A stretch of DNA of 45,357 bases from Candidatus Merdivicinus intestinigallinarum. GTDB lineage: Bacteria > Bacillota > Clostridia > Oscillospirales > Ruminococcaceae. The position numbers and the translations under genes were made by a program. The stretch is taken from contig DVOW01000004.1 in NCBI GenBank assembly GCA_018713335.1, positions 1 to 45,357 of the forward strand, written 5' to 3'. Positions within the stretch are counted from its first letter, which is position 1. Each line of letters starts with the position of its first letter. Below are positions 22,392 to 29,709 of this stretch, piece after piece. The notes under the pieces were generated by a model, which did no database searches, was not told the origin of the DNA, and saw nothing but the letters and a program-made list of their open reading frames with translations.

Positions 22392-24704
22392 ATGGAAAAT
22401 TTGCTGCTGGACGGCTTGTGGCGCCTCCATTACGCCCCGGAACACGCAGGCGGGGCAACGGCGGAGAATGTGAAGGAACACCCGGCGTATACCCACATCC
22501 GGGCCGCTGTGCCGGGCAATGTGGAGCTTTCCCTGCATGAAGCGGGGAAGGCGCCGGACCCGTTTTTCGGCGCGAACCTTTATGAGTACCGCCCCTATGA
22601 ATTTTACGAATGGTGGTACACCCGGGATTTTGACGCCCCGCCGGAGCTGCTGCAAAAGGGCGCGGAGCTGTGCCTGGACGGGGTGGACACCTTCGGGGAG
22701 ATTTACGTCAACGGGGAGCTGGCGGGGGAAACCGGCGACATGATGCTGGAATACCGGTTCGACATTACCCGGTTTCTTCGGCCCGGCCCCAATGAGATCG
22801 CCGTGAAGCTCCGCTCCGCTGTCAATGAGGCCCGGAAAAAAGACTATCCCATGGCGGTGATCGGGGCGGAACGGGCGGACGAGATGGTCTATGTGCGGAA
22901 GCCCGGGCATATGTACGGCTGGGACATCGCGCCCCGGTTCGTGTCGGCGGGGCTTTGGAGGAGCGTGTACATCCGCCCGAAACGGACGGAATATTGGAAA
23001 GAAGTCTACATGACCACTCTGTCCGCAGACAGGGCGCAGGCCCGGGTCCTCCTGAAATTCCGCTTTGCCACGGACGACCCCATGCTGGAGGGGTTTGCAG
23101 TGCGGGTGCGGGGACAGTGCGGGGACAGTGTTTTTGACGAAACCCGGCCGGTGAAATTCTGCTCCGACGGAATGACCTTCCAGGTGGAGGACCCCAAGCT
23201 CTGGTGGCCCAAGGGCTACGGGGACGCCGCCCTTTACGATACCCGGGTGGAGCTCCTGCGCCATGGGGAAACGGTGGACACCTGGGCGCTTTCCCTGGGG
23301 ATCCGGGTTTTTGAGGTCCGGACCAATTTTGTGCCGGGGGACGACGGGGAATTTAAGATCCTTGCAAACGGCGTGCCCATTTTGTGCAAAGGGGCGAACT
23401 GGGTGCCTTTGGACGCCTTCCACAGCCGGGACGCCGGCCGGTACGAGCAGGCTTTGGCCCTGTTCCGGGAAACCGGCTGCAATATCGTCCGCTGCTGGGG
23501 CGGCAATGTGTACGAAGACCACGCCTTTTTCGACATCTGCGACCGCAGCGGCATCATGGTCTGGCAGGATTTCTCCATGGCCTGCGCCGTATACCCGCAA
23601 ACGGATGAGTTTGCCCGGGTGATCGAAAAGGAAGCCGCGGCGGTGGTCAAAAAGCTCCGGAACCACCCCAGCCTCCTTCTGTGGTCCGGGGACAACGAAG
23701 TGGACGCTGTCTATGAAAGCCTCGGGTATCGCCTCCCCCATGTGCGGAACAACCGCCTGACCCGGGAGGTGCTGCCCCGGATAACGGCGGCCCACGACCC
23801 CTTCCGCTTCTTCCTGCCCTCCTCGCCCTATATCCCGTTAAATATTTCCGGCGACCTGAACGTGCCGGAACAGCACAACTGGGGGCCCCGGGACTACTTT
23901 AAAGGGGATTTCTACCGCCATTCCAGCGCTCATTTTATCAGCGAGATCGGCTACCACGGCTGCCCCGCCGTGTCCTCCTTAAAAAAATTCATCCCGGAAC
24001 AGGACCTCTGGCCCATCAAAAACGATTCCTGGGACGCCCACAACACAGAATACGCCAAGTATGTCATCAAGGACCGGGGCTACGACCGGAACCAGCTCAT
24101 GGTGGACCAGGTGCGGGATATGTTCGGCGTGGAGTGCCGAAGCCTCCCCCAGCTGGCCATGCTTTCCCAGATCAGCCAGGCGGAGGCCAAGAAATTCTTC
24201 ATCGAGCTGACCCGGCTGAAAAAATGGCGCAGGACCGGCATCATCTGGTGGAACATGCTGGATTGCTGGCCCCAGATTTCGGACGCGGTGGTGGATTATT
24301 ACTTCCACAAAAAGCTGGCCTTTTACTACATTACCCGGGTGCAGAAGCCGGTCTGCATGATCTGCGCCGAGCCGGAAAACTGGCGCCACGGCATCTGGCT
24401 GTGCAATGACTCCAATGAATCCCACACTGTGGGATATACCGTCCGGGACGGCGAAACCGGGGAAACTCTCCTGTCCGGCAGGACCTTCTCCCCGGCCAAC
24501 GAGAACGTGCAGGCGGGCCAGTTCAAGGCCTTTTCCGGCGTCCAGCGGCTGATCGTAATGGAATGGACCCTGGAAAACGGCGAAAAAGGCGCGAATCACT
24601 ACATCACCGGCTACCCCGCCTTTGACCCGGAACGCTATGCCAAGTGGCTGAAAACCATTGAAAAGCTGGAAACGCCCTTTGACAGCGCCCAGTGCTTCGC
24701 GTAA
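22392..24704 (+). CDS. GH2 glycoside hydrolase, beta-mannosidase type
   Basis: A 770-residue family 2 glycoside hydrolase without a signal peptide, so it acts on imported oligosaccharides. It has an N-terminal sugar-binding jelly-roll with LDGVDTFGEIYVNG, an immunoglobulin-like domain, and a TIM barrel with GANWVPLDAF and RCWGGNVYEDHAFFD. The acid/base is Glu about 436 in LLWSGDNEVD and the nucleophile is Glu about 518 in FISEIGYHG. GANWVP and the W-x-G-x-NE form favour beta-mannosidase over beta-galactosidase. GGGAGGA precedes ATG 22392. Two UroD-superfamily genes follow within 12 bases, probably in the same transcript. Confidence 0.9.
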   Translation: MENLLLDGLWRLHYAPEHAGGATAENVKEHPAYTHIRAAVPGNVELSLHEAGKAPDPFFGANLYEYRPYEFYEWWYTRDFDAPPELLQKGAELCLDGVDTFGEIYVNGELAGETGDMMLEYRFDITRFLRPGPNEIAVKLRSAVNEARKKDYPMAVIGAERADEMVYVRKPGHMYGWDIAPRFVSAGLWRSVYIRPKRTEYWKEVYMTTLSADRAQARVLLKFRFATDDPMLEGFAVRVRGQCGDSVFDETRPVKFCSDGMTFQVEDPKLWWPKGYGDAALYDTRVELLRHGETVDTWALSLGIRVFEVRTNFVPGDDGEFKILANGVPILCKGANWVPLDAFHSRDAGRYEQALALFRETGCNIVRCWGGNVYEDHAFFDICDRSGIMVWQDFSMACAVYPQTDEFARVIEKEAAAVVKKLRNHPSLLLWSGDNEVDAVYESLGYRLPHVRNNRLTREVLPRITAAHDPFRFFLPSSPYIPLNISGDLNVPEQHNWGPRDYFKGDFYRHSSAHFISEIGYHGCPAVSSLKKFIPEQDLWPIKNDSWDAHNTEYAKYVIKDRGYDRNQLMVDQVRDMFGVECRSLPQLAMLSQISQAEAKKFFIELTRLKKWRRTGIIWWNMLDCWPQISDAVVDYYFHKKLAFYYITRVQKPVCMICAEPENWRHGIWLCNDSNESHTVGYTVRDGETGETLLSGRTFSPANENVQAGQFKAFSGVQRLIVMEWTLENGEKGANHYITGYPAFDPERYAKWLKTIEKLETPFDSAQCFA

Positions 24705-24716
24705 GGGGGGAGCTTG

Positions 24717-25760
24717 ATGACAGGCAGAGAACGGGTCAAGGCGGCCCTGGCCTTCCGGCCGGTGGACAAAGCGCCTTTGGAGTATCATCCCTGCGGGCGG
24801 GGGCTTTATGAGCATGGGGAAGCCCTTCGGGGCCTGATCAAAGCCCTTCCGGGGGATTTTGAGGATTTTTCCGACGCGCCCATCCCCAAGCCCTCCCCGG
24901 ACGCTGTGGACGCGGACGGCCGGTACCATGAGTTCCAGACGGACGGCTGGGGCGTCACCTGGGAAATGCGGATTTTTTCCATGATGGGGCACCCCTTCCG
25001 CCAGCCTTTGGCGGACTGGGCGGCGCTGGACAGCTTCCGCTGCCCGCCCCATCCTCTGGCGGAAAGCGGGGCCATGGAACGCTATGCCCGCCATGTGGCA
25101 GAGGAGCAGGAAAAGGGCCATTACGTCAAAGGGGGCGGCATCGGATTTTTTGAACGGATGCACGCTCTGCGCCCCTTTGAGGACGTTTTGATGGACATTT
25201 ATGACAACGGCCGGGAGATCAACCGCCTGGCGGATATGCTTATGGAATACGAAATGGAGGAGCTGCGCCTGGCGTGCGAAGCCGGTGTGGACGGCATCCA
25301 GTTCGGCGATGATTTCGGCACAACCCGGGCTATGCTGATGTCGCCGGAGATCTGGCGGTCGTTTTTCAAGCCCCGGTACCGCCGTTTGGTGCGGTTTGCC
25401 AAGGACCAGGGAAAGGACGTCTTTTTCCACACCTGCGGGTATACGGAGCCCATCCTCCCGGACCTGCGGGAAATCGGCGTGGATTCCATGTGGCCCCAGC
25501 TGACGGCCTATGAGAGTGCGGACGCCCTGGCAAAACGGCTCCGGGAGCTGCATCTGGCCTGCGCCATCCACATTGACCGGGCGGGGATCATGACCAGGGG
25601 CAGGCCGGAGGATGTGACGCGGGCGGTGCATGAGGCCGCCCGGGCCTTTGATATTTGGAACGGCGGCGCGTTTTTCTATGTGGAAACGGACAACGATTTC
25701 CCCTTTGAAAACATCCGCGCGCTGCTGGACGCCATTGGAGCATACCGGAAGGGGGAATAA
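24717..25760 (+). CDS. Uroporphyrinogen decarboxylase superfamily protein (MtaA/CmuA-like), 1
   Basis: A 347-residue protein of the UroD superfamily. It starts TGRERVKAALAFRPVDKAP, the normal start of MtaA-like methyltransferase proteins. Metal-binding residues are seen in FFHTCGYTEPILPDL. The N-terminal heme-type arginines of true HemE are not evident, and no other tetrapyrrole gene is nearby. Members of this group act as methylcobamide:thiol methyltransferases or are uncharacterised. It is encoded with a GH2 glycosidase and a second paralog, so a role in methyl-sugar or glycan metabolism is possible but only inferred. ATG 24717 is favoured over TTG 24714 by the GGGGGAG spacing. Confidence 0.85.
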   Translation: MTGRERVKAALAFRPVDKAPLEYHPCGRGLYEHGEALRGLIKALPGDFEDFSDAPIPKPSPDAVDADGRYHEFQTDGWGVTWEMRIFSMMGHPFRQPLADWAALDSFRCPPHPLAESGAMERYARHVAEEQEKGHYVKGGGIGFFERMHALRPFEDVLMDIYDNGREINRLADMLMEYEMEELRLACEAGVDGIQFGDDFGTTRAMLMSPEIWRSFFKPRYRRLVRFAKDQGKDVFFHTCGYTEPILPDLREIGVDSMWPQLTAYESADALAKRLRELHLACAIHIDRAGIMTRGRPEDVTRAVHEAARAFDIWNGGAFFYVETDNDFPFENIRALLDAIGAYRKGE

Positions 25761-26894
25761 ATGATGGGACGCCGGGAGGACTTTGCCCGCACCATGCGGC
25801 TTGAAAAGCCGGAAAACCTGATACTTGATTTTGGCGGGAACCCGCTGTCCTCCATGGAAGGGGACAGCGAATCCAAGCTCCTGGATTTCCTGGGCTTCGG
25901 GCCCAAGGAGAACCAGGACCTGCCTTTTGGAAAGGCGCGGCGGCTGGATGAACGGCTTCTGCGGTATTTTGACACGGATACCCGGGCGGTAGGGGAAATC
26001 TTTGCCCCAAAGGATTCCCATTACCGGAAGATCTCCGACACGGAATATATTGACGAATGGGGGATCCGCCGGAAATTTACGGGGCTTTACTGGGAGAACG
26101 TCAGCACCCCTTTAAAGGGCGCGACGCTGGCGGAATTAAACGCCTATCCCTTTCCCGACCCGGATTCCATTGACCAGAGGGAAATCGACGCCTGCGCGGC
26201 CCAGGCCAAGGACCTTTATGAAAATACAGATTACGTCATCTGCGCCGAACACCCGGTTTACGGCATTTTCGAGCTGGGCTGCTGGCTGTGCGGCTTTGAG
26301 GATTTCCTGTACCGGATGGCATTGGATGAGGAATGGGTGCACCGCTTCTTTGAACGGGTGCTGGAATATCAGAAAAAGGTCATCAAGCGGTATTACACGG
26401 CGGTGGGGCCTTATGTCCACTACACCTCCAGCGGGGACGATTTCGCCACCCAGAACGGCCCCTTTGTTTCGCCTGACATGTTCCGGGAATTGATCAAGCC
26501 CTATTTTAAGGAACGGATCTCCTATACCAAGCAGTTTACCAAGGCCAAATATCTGCACCACTCCTGCGGCAGCGTGTTCCGTCTGGTGGACGACCTCATC
26601 GACTGCGGCGTGGAGATTTTAAACCCCATCCAGCCCAAGGCGGCGGATATGCAGCCGGAAAAGCTGAAAGCGGCTTACGGGGACCGGATCGTCTTCCATG
26701 GGGGGATCGACACCCAGGAGCTGCTGCCCTTTGCCAGCGATCAGGAAATCGAGGAAACTGTCCACCGGACCATTGAGATCCTCAACAAAGACGGCGGCTA
26801 TATTTTCGCGGCGGCCCACAATATCCAGCCGGACGTGAACCCCCGCAGCCTGACCGTCATGCTGAACGCCGCCAGGAAATACCGGAAGGCGTAA
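25761..26894 (+). CDS. Uroporphyrinogen decarboxylase superfamily protein (MtaA/CmuA-like), 2
   Basis: A 377-residue UroD-superfamily protein, paralogous in fold to the preceding one. SCGSVFRLVDDLIDCGVEILNP and the C-terminal FHGGIDTQELLPF are typical of the group, and HHSCG supplies His/Cys zinc ligands. It starts directly after the previous stop (ATG 25761; ATG 25764 is an alternative), with GGAAGGGGG upstream. No corrinoid protein gene is visible here. The two may form a heterodimer or two steps acting on one substrate; this is inference from the arrangement. Confidence 0.85.
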   Translation: MMGRREDFARTMRLEKPENLILDFGGNPLSSMEGDSESKLLDFLGFGPKENQDLPFGKARRLDERLLRYFDTDTRAVGEIFAPKDSHYRKISDTEYIDEWGIRRKFTGLYWENVSTPLKGATLAELNAYPFPDPDSIDQREIDACAAQAKDLYENTDYVICAEHPVYGIFELGCWLCGFEDFLYRMALDEEWVHRFFERVLEYQKKVIKRYYTAVGPYVHYTSSGDDFATQNGPFVSPDMFRELIKPYFKERISYTKQFTKAKYLHHSCGSVFRLVDDLIDCGVEILNPIQPKAADMQPEKLKAAYGDRIVFHGGIDTQELLPFASDQEIEETVHRTIEILNKDGGYIFAAAHNIQPDVNPRSLTVMLNAARKYRKA

Positions 26895-26939
26895 GGTCAA
26901 AAAACCCCGGAGAAACGCTCCGGAACGGACAATTTGCAA

Positions 26940-26971
26940 AAAAACGCCTGCTTTCATAAGCAGGCGTTTTT
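26940..26971. terminator. Bidirectional intrinsic terminator
   Basis: AAAAACGCCTGCTT (26940-26953), loop TCAT, AAGCAGGCGTTTTT (26958-26971): a perfect 14-bp stem with T-runs on both strands. It lies between convergent operons and touches the stop codon of the minus-strand gene. Confidence 0.95.
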
Positions 26972-27850
26972 CATTTCTTCTTTGGGGGATGGGAAAATTT
27001 TCGGGATAGCCATCTCTTTATCCGGACAATCAGCAGGATTGCCGCAACTGCCAAAACGATCCCCAGAACAATCCGGAGGACCCATATCCAGGCGGGGAGG
27101 GACGCTGTAAAGGAAAGCTCCCCCTGAGGCAGACCGCTGCTTTCATACCGGTACTTCCGAAAGCCGGCCCACCGGAAGGGCAGGCTGGTTTCCGTTAAAA
27201 CCGGGGCGGCGGAGGACAGCTGAAGCTCAATTTCCAGCTTCTCAAAGGAATCCCAGTATTGGGCCGGGGACAGGAAATAATAGAACGTATAGCGGGTTTC
27301 GGTGGTGACATAATGAAAGACCACGTCCCGTTCCATAAAAGCCTGGGTCGCCGAGCGCACCTCCAGCCGGGCGGTTTCGCCGGGAGCCAGCTCCAGGGTA
27401 AAGTCCAGCAGCCGGATTTCCGCGCCGCTGTACCCTTCTTCCTCCGGCAGATTGAAAAAAACCGGCGGTCCATTCCTGCCACGGCTCGCTGTCCGGCAGC
27501 AGGCGGCAGGGAAGGGGTTCCCCGTTTAGAAGGACCTGCTGTTCATTCTCCAGCCTCTGGGCGGCAATGATTGGGAACACCGCCGGGACGGTGCAGGGCT
27601 CGTTGGTGGGATTATAGAGGGAGTAAACGGCGGTCACCGCGCTTTGCAGGGTATGGCCGGAGGTCTGAGGCTCCAACTGGAACAGGAGGGTCTCCCCCTT
27701 CACCTGAAGGGGGCAGTCCTCCATCACCAGGATTTCACTGCCCTGCGCCCCCTCCCATTGGTAGGGCAAGGCGTTGGCAGATACCCTTTCCGGCCGGAAG
27801 ACGGCAAGAATGGCCAGCAGAAACAGCGAAAGAATCATTTTCCGTGACAT
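26971..27850 (-). pseudogene. Membrane-anchored extracytoplasmic protein, interrupted by a +1 frameshift
   Basis: Two overlapping minus-strand frames join into one protein of about 290 residues. The first part has a signal peptide (SRKMILSLFLLAILAVF, then ERVSANA) and runs to PWQEWTAGFF. The second continues NLPEEEGYSGAEIRLLDF and ends with one membrane helix (WIWVLRIVLGIVLAVAAILL) and a basic tail. The break is a run of seven A at 27465-27471 (T7 on the coding strand) where six would keep the frame. It may be a sequencing error, a slippage-based switch or a true lesion. The start 27850 has GGGAGAG upstream. No family was recognised. It is last in the GH36 operon. Confidence 0.7.
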
Positions 27851-27881
27851 CAGCATCTCTCCCATTTGGGGGCAGTCCCGG

Positions 27882-29111
27882 TTATTTTTGGTTGTCGGCG
27901 GTCCAGGTGTCGTAAAGGATGTCAAAATCCTCAAATTCCGGACCGTTTACATAATAGAAGGTGCCCCGGGTCAAAAGATCCGGCTTTTCCGGATTGTAAA
28001 ACCGGGCGGTGCGGCCCCCTAAAAGCTCCAGGCACCCGTCCGGGTCGTTGTCCTTGAGCCACTGCCAGGCGTAGGCAATCCACTGCTTCCGATACCATTT
28101 GGGCTGATTGGCGAACCAGCTGACTTCATCATAGCCCCAGGGATAGTAGTCCACCTGAGTGTTCAAAAGCTCCGGCGGCTGGCAGCCGTAGTTGTCGATC
28201 TCCACGAAATAGGGGAGATGTTCGCACTTCCAGCCGCTGTGGGTGAGGCCTCCCATGCTCCGGTTGTAAATGGAGTTGCCCCAGCCGCTTACAAGGCGGC
28301 ACCGCTGGGGGTTGTGCTCCGTGGCCACATGGGGCGCGTCCTCGGCGAAGGCCACCGGACGGGCCGGATAGGCGTGGAAATCGAAAAGCAGCTTGCCGTC
28401 GGTCCCCACAATGCCGTGGGTGTGGGCGTTTAGGAGGACAAAATGCCGCCGGGCGTGAGCTTTGGCGTAGTCCCGCAGCAGGTTCATGACTCGGGTCCAG
28501 CAGGCGTAATGCCCGTCGGTTTCCCCCATGAGCAGCACTTGGCCGCAGTGGATGGCCTCAAAGCCCAGGTCGATGTAAAGACATCCCCGGAAGTAGAAAA
28601 ACATCTGGGTTTCCAGCCGTGTCATGTCCGGGACGCTGCCATCCTTTTCCCAGTGGTCCACATACCGGCCGTCGGGAAATAGCATGTCTTTGTACCGGAA
28701 ATTCCGGCTTTCCGGCTCCATCCCAAAGGCCTCGAACACATGGGCCGGGATGGGGAACTCCTCAAAGGAGGGGTAGGCGGTTTCAAAGATGCAGGCTTCC
28801 AGGATAATATCCGGGTCGGCGGCGTGAAGGGTTTCCGCCGCCTTTTTCATTTCCTCCCAGCGGGCGATTTCCTTGCCGTTGGGGATCCAGGCGCAGGCCG
28901 CCCGGGCGATGTATTTCGCGCCGCTTTGGGTAATCAGCCGGATGGCTTCCTCCGTCATTTTCTCCGGCGGGATGCCGTATTCGCTGCCGCTGTCGAAAAA
29001 GCTCAGCACCATGGAACGGGACAGGTAATTCCGGAGCACCTGCTCCGAAATGCGCCCCTCAAAGGCATAGTCCCGGCCAAGGTTCGCGGGATGATTGGAT
29101 GGGTTATTCAT
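27882..29111 (-). CDS. Unrecognised 409-residue soluble protein of the alpha-galactosidase operon
   Basis: A cytoplasmic protein with no signal or membrane segment. It is rich in aromatic residues and contains patterns that recall TIM-barrel glycosidases or deacetylases: MVLSFFDSGSEYGIPPEKM, YIDLGFEAIHCGQV, HFVLLNAHTHGIVG, LLFDFHAYPARPV and VEIDNYGCQPPE. Several conserved-looking acidic residues and His (NAHTHG, DFHAYP) could form an active site. No family could be named. AAAGGAG lies 7 bases before ATG 29111, which overlaps the upstream kinase by 8 bases. The operon partners are a GH36 enzyme and a uridine-kinase-like protein, so a role in sugar catabolism is inferred. Confidence 0.75.
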   Translation of the reverse strand: MNNPSNHPANLGRDYAFEGRISEQVLRNYLSRSMVLSFFDSGSEYGIPPEKMTEEAIRLITQSGAKYIARAACAWIPNGKEIARWEEMKKAAETLHAADPDIILEACIFETAYPSFEEFPIPAHVFEAFGMEPESRNFRYKDMLFPDGRYVDHWEKDGSVPDMTRLETQMFFYFRGCLYIDLGFEAIHCGQVLLMGETDGHYACWTRVMNLLRDYAKAHARRHFVLLNAHTHGIVGTDGKLLFDFHAYPARPVAFAEDAPHVATEHNPQRCRLVSGWGNSIYNRSMGGLTHSGWKCEHLPYFVEIDNYGCQPPELLNTQVDYYPWGYDEVSWFANQPKWYRKQWIAYAWQWLKDNDPDGCLELLGGRTARFYNPEKPDLLTRGTFYYVNGPEFEDFDILYDTWTADNQK

Positions 29112-29691
29112 GGGAAGCTCCTTTCTGTTTTGCCAAGCGGAAAATCTGTCCGCAGATCATTTCCATTGCGGTTTCGGAAGGATGGCTGCCGTTTAAGATC
29201 AGGTCGGCCCGCCATTTGCAGGGCTCTGTGTACTGGCGGAAGCGGGGCCGGACCGCATTGACATAGCGGCCGGTGATTTCCGAAAGCTCCTGGCCCCAGC
29301 CTGAATGCCGCTGCACCCGGCGGGCCAGGCGTTCCTCGTCCGGGCAGTCCACATAAAGCCGCAGGTCCAGCTTCCGGAAGATTTCCTCGTCCCACAAAGT
29401 GAGCAGGCCTTCTAAGATTATCACTGCCGCGCCGCTTTGCAGGGCATCGTCCAGCTCCTGACGGAGGGCATCCAGCTGGAAGGAAGCGGGCGAATTGTCG
29501 TCAATATAATCTTTTCCGTCCGCAAAGCCGGTCATATGGGGGCGTTCCTCCGGAGGAAGGTAATAGTCGTCCATATGAAACACAATGGGGGAAAGGGGGG
29601 CAAGCTCCTTTTCCAGCGCGGAGCAAAATGTGGTCTTGCCGGAGCAGGAGCCTCCTGTAATGCCGATAAAAATGGGGTTAGATGTTGCCAT
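29104..29691 (-). CDS. Uridine kinase-like P-loop kinase
   Basis: A 195-residue kinase of the uridine kinase/phosphoribulokinase family. The Walker A loop is GITGGSCSGKTTF, the substrate region HMDDYYLPPEERP and the lid segment CPDEERLARRVQRH. VIILEGLLTL is the usual Walker-B-like strand. It may phosphorylate uridine or another sugar-like substrate. Its place between an alpha-galactosidase and an unknown gene suggests a carbohydrate-related function rather than nucleoside salvage, but this is inference. CGAGGAAA is the ribosome-binding site. It starts 18 bases after the GH36 gene. Confidence 0.82.
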   Translation of the reverse strand: MATSNPIFIGITGGSCSGKTTFCSALEKELAPLSPIVFHMDDYYLPPEERPHMTGFADGKDYIDDNSPASFQLDALRQELDDALQSGAAVIILEGLLTLWDEEIFRKLDLRLYVDCPDEERLARRVQRHSGWGQELSEITGRYVNAVRPRFRQYTEPCKWRADLILNGSHPSETAMEMICGQIFRLAKQKGASHE

Positions 29692-29709
29692 GATTTTTTC
29701 CTCGCGAAA

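Noticed and set aside
22338-23795. Minus-strand open frame of 485 codons opposite the GH2 gene
   Set aside because: Composition is Pro/His/Arg/Gly-rich, there is no family motif or ribosome-binding site, and the plus-strand GH2 gene with both catalytic Glu explains the region.
23979-26021. Minus-strand open frame of 680 codons spanning the GH2/UroD genes
   Set aside because: It crosses three convincing plus-strand genes and lacks any domain signal; it is a shadow caused by high GC at third codon positions.
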